Below are positions 56,749 to 64,000 of a stretch of DNA of 64,000 nucleotides, one piece after another. Position numbers and translations under genes: made by a program. The stretch covers positions 8,983 through 72,982 of the forward strand of contig CAVPXB010000028.1 in the NCBI GenBank assembly GCA_963709525.1, written 5' to 3'. Every line of letters begins with the position of its first letter. Position 1 is the first letter of the stretch. The DNA is from CAIWHR01 sp963709525. GTDB lineage: Bacteria; Pseudomonadota; Gammaproteobacteria; Burkholderiales; Casimicrobiaceae. The notes under the pieces are model-generated. The model was not told where the DNA came from. It did no database searches and was given only the letters and a program-made list of their open reading frames with translations.

Positions 56749-57654
56749 TCAGTCGGGCTCGACGTCGTTGGCGGCAGCGTGGGCGACATATCCCTCGAGC
56801 GCCAGCAGCTCCAGCGGCTCCATGCGCACGAACTGCACGCCATGCATGTGACCACTGCCGTCTTCCTGCGGTCCGGAGGAGCGGATCGCAGCCTGGAGCT
56901 TCAACGTCGCCTCGCCGGCGGCGGTCTTCAACCGGAACGCCAGTTCAAGCTCGTCGCCGGGCGCGCCCAGCGCGACCTTGGTGATCAGGCGGGCGCCACC
57001 GCTCGACAGGTCGCTGACCTGCGCGGGTCGGCTTGCCTGTTCGTTGCCTTCGGCGTCGACGTGCGCGACGGACGCGATCAGGCGCACGCCGACCCGCCTG
57101 GTGCGGCGGACCTCGGTACCTTCGACGGTGCGCGGATACTCGAGATGCAGGTAGGCGGTGGGAACGTAGCGGAGCAACAGCACATCGGCCGTGAACGCGA
57201 ACACTTCGGTACCCGAAAACGCGCGCAGCAGCAGGGGCTGCCCCTGGCGGAACATCGCCAGGCTGCCGCCCGGCGCCGGGATGTTGATGATGATGCTGAC
57301 ATCCTTGAAAACGCCGAATAGCCGGGCGTTGTAGCGTGCGTCGTCGTCGGGGTCGAGTTTCTGCACCGTCAGCCGGGTGCCGATCGGAAGGCGGAGATCG
57401 GCGAAGCTGAGCGAGTGCCATTTGTCACCCCGACCGTCGGCTTTCGCCTCCCGCTCGCCGCCGTCGCCCGCCGATGACGCGCTGCTCCCGCCCGCGCCCA
57501 CGGCACGAAACAGGCCTCGCCGCGAGATTTCCTCGAGTTGCGCCTCCGACTCGACGGTGAATCCCGCGCGCAGAAGAAGGCGCCGGTCACTGTCGAAAAC
57601 GGGCCAGGGCAAGGGGTGGCCGATGGCAATGTCGGCTTTGCGTACCGGGATCAT
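56749..57654 (-). CDS. YcgR-like PilZ-domain protein (cyclic di-GMP binding)
   Basis: A 301-residue cytoplasmic protein with two parts. The N-terminal region (about 1-190) carries GTRLTVQKLDPDDDARYNARLFGVFKDVSIIINIP, like the YcgR/PilZN domain. The C-terminal PilZ domain (about 195-290) has the c-di-GMP-binding arginines in RRTRRVGVRL and the partner motif DLSSGGARL. YcgR proteins slow flagellar motors when c-di-GMP is high; no flagellar gene is nearby. A Ser/Gly-rich linker sits near residues 50-75. Convergent with the ROK kinase gene (29 bp apart). Confidence 0.85.
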   Translation of the reverse strand: MIPVRKADIAIGHPLPWPVFDSDRRLLLRAGFTVESEAQLEEISRRGLFRAVGAGGSSASSAGDGGEREAKADGRGDKWHSLSFADLRLPIGTRLTVQKLDPDDDARYNARLFGVFKDVSIIINIPAPGGSLAMFRQGQPLLLRAFSGTEVFAFTADVLLLRYVPTAYLHLEYPRTVEGTEVRRTRRVGVRLIASVAHVDAEGNEQASRPAQVSDLSSGGARLITKVALGAPGDELELAFRLKTAAGEATLKLQAAIRSSGPQEDGSGHMHGVQFVRMEPLELLALEGYVAHAAANDVEPD

Positions 57655-57786
57655 CGAATGCGGGCGGGTCTCGGGTCGGGGGAAGGGGCAACGAGCGTCA
57701 ACAGGACCTGGTCGCTTATCGGCAATTCCGGCGCCGACTTTACCCGGCAGCCGCCGGGCGGGGGATCCTGGCTCGCCATTCGTTCG

Positions 57787-59442
57787 CTACATCGCCGGAT
57801 ACGCGGGACCGCCGCCGCCTTCCGGGGCCACCCAGTGGATGTTCTGCGTCGGGTCCTTGATGTCGCAGGTCTTGCAGTGGACGCAGTTCTGCGCGTTGAT
57901 CTGCAGGCGCTGGGTCCCGTCCTCAGCACCGATGAACTCGTAGACGCCGGCGGGGCAGTAGCGCTGCTCGGGTCCGTCGTAGCGGGCGAGGTTGATGCTG
58001 ACCGGCACGCCGGCATCGCGCAGCACGAGATGCACCGGCTGGTCTTCTTCGTGATGGGTATTGGAAAGGTAGACCGACGAGGGCTTGTCGAAGCTGAGCA
58101 CGCCATCGGGCCTGGGGTAGGCGATCGGCGCCGCCTCCGCGGCGGGACGCAGCGATGTGTGGTCGGGCCGGTCATGGCGCAGCGTCCATGGCACCAGCGC
58201 GCCGAGGCCGAGATCGTTGAGCCACATGTGGATGCCGCCGTGCAGCATGCCGGCCCACAGACCCCAGCCGAGCCCGGGCTTGACGTTGCGGACCTTGTGC
58301 AGATCGGCGTAGACCCAGGACCTGCGAAAATCATCATTCAGCGTGGCGAGTTCGTCGTGCGCGCGGCCCGCGGCGATGGCGGCGTAGGCGGCTTCGGCGC
58401 CGAGCATGCCGGTCTTGGTCGCGTTGTGCGTACCTTTGATGCGCGGCAGGTTGACGAAACCGGCGGCGCAGCCGATCAGCGCGCCGCCGGGGAAGGCGAG
58501 TTTCGGTACCGATTGCAGGCCGCCCTCGTTGATCGCGCGGGCGCCATAGGCAAGCCGCTTGCCGCCGGCGAAGGTGTCACGGATGGCAGGATGGGTCTTG
58601 AAACGCTGGAACTCGTCGAACGGCGAGAGGTGCGGGTTCTCGTAGTTGAGGTGGACGACGAAGCCCACCGAGACGAGATTGTCGCCGTAGTGATAGAGGA
58701 ACGAGCCGCCGCCGGTGTCGTCGGGCAGCGGCCAGCCCTGGCTGTGGATCACGCGGCCCCGGTGGTGGCGGTCGGGGGCGACCTCCCACACTTCCTTGAT
58801 GCCGATCCCGTATTTCTGCGGGTCCACGCCGTCGCGCAGGTTGAAGCGCGCCATGAGGCCCTGCGCCAGCGAGCCGCGGCAGCCTTCGGCGAACAGCGTG
58901 TACTTGGCGTGAAGCTCCATGCCCGGCTGGTATTCGCCTTTGTGCGATCCGTCACGGGCAATGCCCACGTCACCGGTCGCCACGCCGCGCACGGCACCCG
59001 CCGCGTCGTACAGGACTTCGGCGGCGGCGAAACCCGGATAGATCTCGACACCCAGCCCCTCGGCCACGGTGCCCATCCAGCGACAGACCTGGCCGAGGCT
59101 GGCGATGAACATGCCGTGGTTGGACATGAGGCGCGGCAGCAGCAGGTCGGGAATGCGCCATGACCGCTGCGCGGTCAACAGCAGGAAATCATCTGCGGTG
59201 ACTTCGGTGTCGAGTGGCGCTCCTCGGGCCTTCCAGTCCGGGAGGAGCTCGTTCAGCGCCCGCGGGTCCATCACGGCGCCGGACAGGATGTGGGCGCCGA
59301 TCTCGGCGCCTTTCTCGAGCAGGCACACCGCGATCTCGCGCCGGTCCCGCTGCGCCAGTTGCTTCAAGCGGATCGCCGCCGCGAGCCCCGCGGGACCGCC
59401 GCCGACGATGACGACATCGTATTCCATCGCTTCGCGCTGCAT
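57787..59442 (-). CDS. Electron transfer flavoprotein-ubiquinone oxidoreductase
   Basis: Membrane-associated flavoprotein passing electrons from EtfAB to ubiquinone. The 551-residue product starts with the FAD-binding YDVVIVGGGPAGLAAAIRLKQLA, then EKGAEIGAHILSGAVMDPRAL and EGCRGSLAQGLMARFNLRDGVDPQKYGIGIKEVWEV. The C-terminal [4Fe-4S] ligands are in YCPAGVYEF and NCVHCKTCDIKDPTQNIHW. Length matches the family. ATG 59442 (MQREAMEYD) is used, with ATG 59427 as an alternative. It is divergent from the FeS oxidoreductase gene at 59575. Confidence 0.96.
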   Translation of the reverse strand: MQREAMEYDVVIVGGGPAGLAAAIRLKQLAQRDRREIAVCLLEKGAEIGAHILSGAVMDPRALNELLPDWKARGAPLDTEVTADDFLLLTAQRSWRIPDLLLPRLMSNHGMFIASLGQVCRWMGTVAEGLGVEIYPGFAAAEVLYDAAGAVRGVATGDVGIARDGSHKGEYQPGMELHAKYTLFAEGCRGSLAQGLMARFNLRDGVDPQKYGIGIKEVWEVAPDRHHRGRVIHSQGWPLPDDTGGGSFLYHYGDNLVSVGFVVHLNYENPHLSPFDEFQRFKTHPAIRDTFAGGKRLAYGARAINEGGLQSVPKLAFPGGALIGCAAGFVNLPRIKGTHNATKTGMLGAEAAYAAIAAGRAHDELATLNDDFRRSWVYADLHKVRNVKPGLGWGLWAGMLHGGIHMWLNDLGLGALVPWTLRHDRPDHTSLRPAAEAAPIAYPRPDGVLSFDKPSSVYLSNTHHEEDQPVHLVLRDAGVPVSINLARYDGPEQRYCPAGVYEFIGAEDGTQRLQINAQNCVHCKTCDIKDPTQNIHWVAPEGGGGPAYPAM

Positions 59443-59517
59443 GTGACGCCTTTCGCAAGTGCCACCGGGGAGCGCCCTCGGGCGCCGGGCGGCAGCAGAG
59501 TCGGAAAAAGCTGATTG

Positions 59518-59523
59518 TATAAT
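59518..59523 (+). promoter_or_regulatory. TATAAT -10 box for the FeS oxidoreductase gene
   Basis: A perfect -10 in GATTGTATAATCGCCGG, 52 bp upstream of the ATG at 59575. The expected -35 position is a poor match. It lies in the 132-bp divergent region shared with the ETF-QO gene. Confidence 0.5.
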
Positions 59524-59574
59524 CGCCGGACTTGACTCCGGTCACCCGCTGCCCAATTCCTGCCTTTCCGCTCC

Positions 59575-61626
59575 ATGAGCCCTGTCGGGATCACGCTGTT
59601 GTTGCTCGTTGCCTTTGCCGGCTTCGCGGCCTTGTGCTGGCGCAAGCTGTCGATCGTCGCGGCGCTCCAGCCGGAGCACCGCTGGGATCGGCCGGGCGCC
59701 CGGCTCGGAACCGTGTTCGCCAACGGCTTCCTGCAGCAGCGGATGATTGCGCGGGACCGCTGGCCCGGAATCATGCACACGGTGCTGTTCCTGGGCTTCA
59801 TGATCCTGCTCGCGCGCAAGGTCCAGCTGCTTGCCATCGGCTACTACGAGCCCTTCGTCTACCCCGGGCTGCCGGGCGGACTGTTCGCCGCGGTCAAAGA
59901 CCTCGTGGAACTGGCGGTGCTCGGCGCCGTCGGCTATGGCTTCTGGCGCCGGTTCGTCCGTCCGCCGGCGCGGCTCGAGCCCAACCGTGAAGCCCTGGCC
60001 GTGCTGTCGCTGATCACGGCGATCATGGTCACCGATTTCCTGTTCGACGGTTTTCGCTTCGCCCTGTTCGCCGCAACCGATCCGGGCATCGCGCACGAGC
60101 GGAGTTTCGCGTTCGGCGGCAGTGCGGTCGCCGCCGCGTTTGCCGGGCTGCCGGATGCCGTGCTGCGCGCCGGCTATCAGCTCACTTACTGGCTGCAGCT
60201 CGCGACGGTGCTCTCGTTTCTGGTCATCCTGCCGATCGGCGAGCATTTCCACATCGTGACCGCGTTGCCGGCACTCTATTTCCGTCGCGGGTCGCCGGCC
60301 AACGTCGTGCCCGCGGTGGACCTCGAGAAGATCATGGGCGACGGCGGTGATGGCGACGACATGAAGGTCGGCGTGCGGACCGCCCGCGATCTCACCTGGA
60401 AGGAGGGTCTCGACGTCTTCACCTGCACCGAATGCGGTCGCTGCAAGGACGCGTGCCCGACCTTTCTCACCGCCAAGCCGTTGACGCAGAAGTGGGTGAA
60501 CGATGCGCTGAAGCACCACCTCATGGCGCAGCGAACGGCGCTCATCGCCGGGCCCGCCGACCCCGATCCTTTGCCCGCGCTGGTCGGGGACGTCGTCTCG
60601 GAGGACGCGCTGTGGGCCTGCACGACCTGCGGCTATTGCGAGTCGGCATGCCCGATCGAGCTTGAGCACCTGCCGCGATTCTTCAGGCTGCGCCAGCATC
60701 GGGTCATGATGGACGGCGAATTCCCGCACGAACTCAAGGCGGTCTTCGATGCCTACGAGTCGCAGAGCAACCCCTGGGGACTCCCGGCCCAGACGCGCGG
60801 CGACTGGGCGCGCGGCCTCGGCGTCGCGGTGGCCGACGGCGCCGACGCGATGCGCGACGTCGAGTACCTCTTCTACGTGGGGTCGGCGCAGTCCTTCGAT
60901 CCGCGCGGACAGAAGATCGCCCGCGCCTTCGTCCGCGTCCTGCAGCACGCGGGCGTGCGCTTTGCCATCCTCGGCGCCGCGGAGACTTCCACCGGCGAAT
61001 GCGTCCGGCGCACCGGCAACGAGATGCTGTTCCAGGCGCTGGCGACGGGCCTCGCCGCAACCCTGAACGGCCTCGGGGTCACGAAGATCGTCACCTGCGA
61101 CCCGCACGCGTTCAACTCGCTGATGAACGAGTTCCCGGCCTTCGGCGGCCGCTACGAGGTGGTTCACCACACGCAGCTCATCGCCGAGCTGATCGCGCAA
61201 GGGCGCCTCGCGCTCGCGCCCTCGTTCGAGCGCGTCGTCTTTCACGAACCTTGCTATCTTGGCCGCCACAACGGCGAATACGAGGCGCCGCGCGCGGTGC
61301 TGCGCCACCTGGTGCGCGACACGCCGCTCGAATTCGGGCTGCAGCGCGAAAAGGCGATGTGCTGCGGTGCGGGCGGCGGGCGCATGTGGATGGAAGAGAC
61401 GATCGGCAAGCGGATCAACGTCCTGCGCGTCGAGCAGGCGGAAGCGCTGAAGCCGAAGGTCATCGCCACCGCCTGCCCCTACTGCGCGGTGATGATCGGC
61501 GACGGCTTGAAGGCACTGGGCCGCGATGAGCAGGTGGAAAGCCGCGACATCGCCGAACTCGTCGCCGAAGCGTTGACGGCAGGCGCCAACGGCAGCGGCA
61601 TCGCTGCCGCGCAGGCGCGTGCATGA
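59575..61626 (+). CDS. Membrane FeS oxidoreductase, EtfD/EMO-like (NarI-type plus HdrD-type domains)
   Basis: A 683-residue fusion of a membrane cytochrome-b-like domain and a CCG oxidoreductase. Residues 1-245 hold about five to six hydrophobic helices with candidate haem histidines (GIMHTVLFLGFMILLARK and PIGEHFHIVTALPALYF). Two ferredoxin motifs follow, CTECGRCKDACPTF and CTTCGYCESACPIE. The HdrD-like part has FHEPCYLGRHNGEYE, MCCGAGGGRMW and ATACPYCAVMIGDG, the CX(n)CCGX(n)CXXC pattern. Proteins of this layout act as ETF:(mena)quinone oxidoreductases (EtfD/EMO) in several bacteria. Proximity to ETF-QO supports that role here by inference. Confidence 0.87.
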   Translation: MSPVGITLLLLVAFAGFAALCWRKLSIVAALQPEHRWDRPGARLGTVFANGFLQQRMIARDRWPGIMHTVLFLGFMILLARKVQLLAIGYYEPFVYPGLPGGLFAAVKDLVELAVLGAVGYGFWRRFVRPPARLEPNREALAVLSLITAIMVTDFLFDGFRFALFAATDPGIAHERSFAFGGSAVAAAFAGLPDAVLRAGYQLTYWLQLATVLSFLVILPIGEHFHIVTALPALYFRRGSPANVVPAVDLEKIMGDGGDGDDMKVGVRTARDLTWKEGLDVFTCTECGRCKDACPTFLTAKPLTQKWVNDALKHHLMAQRTALIAGPADPDPLPALVGDVVSEDALWACTTCGYCESACPIELEHLPRFFRLRQHRVMMDGEFPHELKAVFDAYESQSNPWGLPAQTRGDWARGLGVAVADGADAMRDVEYLFYVGSAQSFDPRGQKIARAFVRVLQHAGVRFAILGAAETSTGECVRRTGNEMLFQALATGLAATLNGLGVTKIVTCDPHAFNSLMNEFPAFGGRYEVVHHTQLIAELIAQGRLALAPSFERVVFHEPCYLGRHNGEYEAPRAVLRHLVRDTPLEFGLQREKAMCCGAGGGRMWMEETIGKRINVLRVEQAEALKPKVIATACPYCAVMIGDGLKALGRDEQVESRDIAELVAEALTAGANGSGIAAAQARA

Positions 61627-61641
61627 GCCGGAGCCAGTCTT

Positions 61642-62064
61642 GTGACCCACAAACCGCGATTGCTCGTGCACACCTCGCGCCAGTCCCTGCGCTGGGGCGA
61701 CATGGATGCGCTGGGCCATGTCAACAACACTGTCTACTTCCGCTACCTCGAGCAGGCGCGGATCGAGTGGCTGTTCGCGCTCGAGCCGGAGCGCAGTGCG
61801 TTCGAAGGAACAGGGCCGGTGATCGTCAATGCGAGTTGCACGTTCCTCGAGCCGCTCGTCTACCCCGGCGAGATCGAGGTGCGGATGTACCTGGGCGATC
61901 TCGGGCGCAGCAGCGTGGGGAGCAGCTACGAGATCCTGATGCACGGCCGCAAGTACGCGGAGGGTGCCGCCAAGATGGTGTGGATCGACATGGCGACCGG
62001 GCGCAGCGTGCCGCTGCCGGAAGCGATCGCCGGGCCGGTGCGCACGGCGGCCGGCGCGGGTTGA
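61642..62064 (+). CDS. Acyl-CoA thioesterase, 4HBT hot-dog family
   Basis: A 140-residue single hot-dog domain protein. The active-site signature is RWGDMDALGHVNNTVYFRYLEQARIEWL, with the Asp and His-Val-Asn-Asn typical of YbgC/FadM-type thioesterases. ASCTFLEPLVYPGEIEVRMYLGDLGRSSV and KMVWIDMATGRSVPLP follow. The start is GTG at 61642; the first ATG would cut into the active-site region. It begins 15 bp after the FeS gene, so the two are probably co-transcribed. Confidence 0.9.
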   Translation: MTHKPRLLVHTSRQSLRWGDMDALGHVNNTVYFRYLEQARIEWLFALEPERSAFEGTGPVIVNASCTFLEPLVYPGEIEVRMYLGDLGRSSVGSSYEILMHGRKYAEGAAKMVWIDMATGRSVPLPEAIAGPVRTAAGAG

Positions 62065-62088
62065 GGCCATCGCGGCCCTTCGACAAGC

Positions 62089-62273
62089 TCAGGGCGAACG
62101 GTTCAAACCTATGGGATCCGGGACGATGATCGCAGCGGCCTTCCTGTGGCTCAGGGCGAACGGTTCAAACCTATGGGATCCGGGACGATGATCGCAGCGG
62201 CCTTCCTGTGGTCAGGGCGAACGGTTCAAACCTATGGGATCCGGGACGATGATCGCGACGTCGCCCTTGTGGC
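62089..62273 (+). repeat. Three tandem 62-bp repeats carrying a start-codon region
   Basis: Units at 62089-62150, 62151-62211 and 62212-62273 share TCAGGGCGAACGGTTCAAAC, then CTATGGGATCCGGGACG, then ATGATCGC. Units 1 and 2 are nearly identical and end GCAGCGGCCTTCCTGTGGC. Unit 3 ends GCGACGTCGCCCTTGTGGC, and its ATGATCGC is the start of the acetoacetyl-CoA synthetase gene. The upstream units therefore hold altered copies of the first eight codons (MIAAAFLW against MIATSPLW). A REP-type half site, CCCTTCGACAAGCTCAGGG, overlaps the left edge. Confidence 0.92.
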
Positions 62274-64000
62274 AACCCTCGGCGGAGCGAGTCGCGCGCG
62301 CCAACCTCACTGCATTCGCGACCGGGGTCGCCGCGGCCACGGGGGCGAAGTTTCCCGACTACGCGTCGCTCTGGCGCTGGTCGGTGGAGCACAAGGAGGC
62401 ATTCTGGCGCGCGCTGTGGGATTTCGCGGGCGTCAAGGGCGATCGCGGCGCGCGCGGCCTCGTCGACGCGCATCTGATGCCCGGCGCCCGGTTCTTTCCC
62501 GATGCGTCGCTCAACTTTGCCGAAAACCTGCTCGCTGCGTCGGTCGCGCGAGTCGGCAGCGGAGCGGCCTGCGACGCGCTGGTGTTTCGGGGCGAGGACA
62601 AGGTCGAACGGCGGGTCTCGGATGCAGAATTGCTGGCGCTGGTGTCGCGAACGCAACAGGCGCTTGCCGGGCTCGGGGTCGGCGCCGGCGACCGGATCGC
62701 GGCGTACGTGCCGAACCTGCCCGAGGCCGTGATTGCAATGCTCGGCGCGGCGTCGCTGGGCGCGGTCTGGACGTCGTGCTCGCCCGATTACGGCGTGCAG
62801 GGCGTGCTCGATCGCTTCGGACAGATCGGCCCGCGCGTGCTGGTGACCGTCGACGGCTACTGGTACGGCGGCAAGGCAGTGCCGATCGCCGACAAGGTCG
62901 CCGCGCTGCTGGCGGGTTTGCCTTCCATCGAACGCGTGATCGTCATTCCGTATCTGCAGCAGAGCCGCGGCGCGAGCGACGACCTCTCGGGGCTCCCCGG
63001 CGCCATCGGCTGGGATGCGTTCCTCGCGCCGTTTGCGGCGCAACCGCTGGTGTACACGCGGCTGCCTTTCGACCACCCGTTGTTCGTTCTCTACTCGTCC
63101 GGAACCACCGGTGCGCCCAAGTGCATCGTGCACGGCGCCGGGGGCACGCTGCTCCAGCACCTCAAGGAGCATCTCCTCCACGGCGACCTCAAGGCCGGTG
63201 ACCGGCTGTTCTACTTCACGACCTGCGGCTGGGTGATGTGGAACTGGATGGTGTCCGGACTCGCGGCGGGGGCGACGCTCGCCCTGTACGACGGCTCTCC
63301 GTTTCTAGACCGCGGCAAGGTGCTGTGGGATCTGGCGGCGGCCGAGGGGATCACCCACTTCGGAACCTCGGCCAGGTATATCGATGCGATCAGGAAGATC
63401 GCCCTGGTGCCGCGCAAGGACTTCGAGCTCCAGTCGCTGCGCGCGATCTTCTCCACCGGCAGCCTTCTGTCGCCGGAGAGTTTCGACTACGTCTACCAGT
63501 GCGTGAAGGCGGATGTCTGCCTGTCGTCGATCTCGGGCGGGACCGACATCGTGTCCTGTTTTGCGCTGGGCGCGCCGACGCTCCCCGTCTGGCGCGGGGA
63601 GTTGCAGTGCCGGGGGCTCGGGATGGATGTCGATGTCTTCGACGATGAGGGCAGGCCGATCCGCAGCATCAAGGGCGAGCTGGTGTGCAAGGGGCCGTTT
63701 CCATCGTTGCCGCTGGGTTTCTGGAACGATCCCGATGGGGAAAAATACCGGGCAGCCTATTTCGACCGCTTCCCCAATGTCTGGTGCCATGGCGACTACA
63801 TCGAATCACCGACCATGACGGCATGATCATCCATGGCCGTTCCGACGCGACGCTCAATCCGGGTGGCGTGCGCATCGGCACCGCCGAGATCTACCGCCAG
63901 GTCGAGCAATTGCCGGAGATCGTCGACAGCATCGCCATCGGTCAGGATTGGCCGCCGGGCGAGGCGGGTGACATCCGCGTGGTGCTGTTTGTCCGGTTGC
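62249..64000 (+). CDS. Acetoacetyl-CoA synthetase (3' partial, one frameshift)
   Basis: ANL-superfamily ligase activating acetoacetate with ATP and CoA. The N-terminus MIATSPLWQPSAERVARANLTAF and FPDYASLWRWSVEHKEAFWRALWDF match the family's lid region. AMP-binding motif LFVLYSSGTTGAPKCIVHG, then TTCGWVMWNWMVSGLA, SISGGTDIVSCF and WCHGDYIE. A missing A near 63806 causes an early stop; the next frame continues ITDHDGMIIHGRSDATLNPGGVRIGTAEIYRQVE to the window end. The gene is cut off at 64000. ATG 62249 is chosen by homology; ATG 62234 would add five residues. Tandem repeats upstream contain decoy starts. Confidence 0.93.

Overview
The window looks like chromosomal DNA from a GC-rich betaproteobacterium, probably a Burkholderiales member. 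The evidence is the order tpiA-secG-tRNA-Leu(GAG)-nuoA to nuoN, E. coli-like TATAAT -10 boxes, a TctA-type transporter, and GC-rich intergenic repeats of the CCCCC...GGGGG kind common in that order. I see no phage, plasmid, insertion sequence, CRISPR array or rRNA genes. Species cannot be assigned from sequence reading alone.

Layout. 1-1216: 3' part of a tctA permease. 1328-2811: tpiA, secG and tRNA-Leu. 3004-17825: a complete 14-gene complex I operon (nuoA-N). 17928-22050: lactate oxidation genes lutA-lutB-[aminotransferase]-lutC. 22127-27981: a six-gene Mrp-type Na+/H+ antiporter operon (A and B fused, then C-G). 28405-31975: a type I secretion adaptor and ABC exporter with no visible substrate. 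32041-35754: etfB-etfA and an acyl-CoA dehydrogenase. 35785-43537 (minus): patatin, inositol-monophosphatase-like phosphatase, and an FbpC/AfuC-type ABC importer with one double permease and two tandem binding proteins. 43653-55422 (minus): glycogen operon glgP-glgB-glgC-glgA-(glgX-malQ fusion). 55796-64000: ROK sugar kinase, PilZ protein, ETF:quinone oxidoreductase, a divergent membrane FeS protein of the ETF-linked/HdrD type, a thioesterase and the start of acetoacetyl-CoA synthetase.

How the genes fit together. Much of the window deals with electron entry into the quinone pool and ion-motive energy. LutABC feeds lactate electrons. Acyl-CoA dehydrogenase feeds EtfAB, which can pass electrons to ETF-QO and perhaps to the neighbouring EtfD/EMO-like protein. 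Complex I oxidises NADH, and the Mrp antiporter exchanges H+ for Na+. The glycogen genes plus a ROK kinase and a possible sugar-phosphate importer form a carbon-storage block.

Two themes stand out. First, a ~165-bp inverted-repeat element occurs three times, each time beginning at the stop codon of a gene and in that gene's orientation; one copy lies inside the nuo operon. Two shorter GC-rich repeats also sit directly after nuo stop codons. Second, about 19 single-base frameshifts interrupt otherwise well-conserved genes (tctA, nuoF, nuoG, nuoH, nuoJ, nuoM, mrpA, glgP, glgB, glgC, acetoacetyl-CoA synthetase). Several are in short homopolymers and some compensate each other. I read them mainly as assembly or sequencing indels, not decayed genes, and give gene boundaries for the restored reading.
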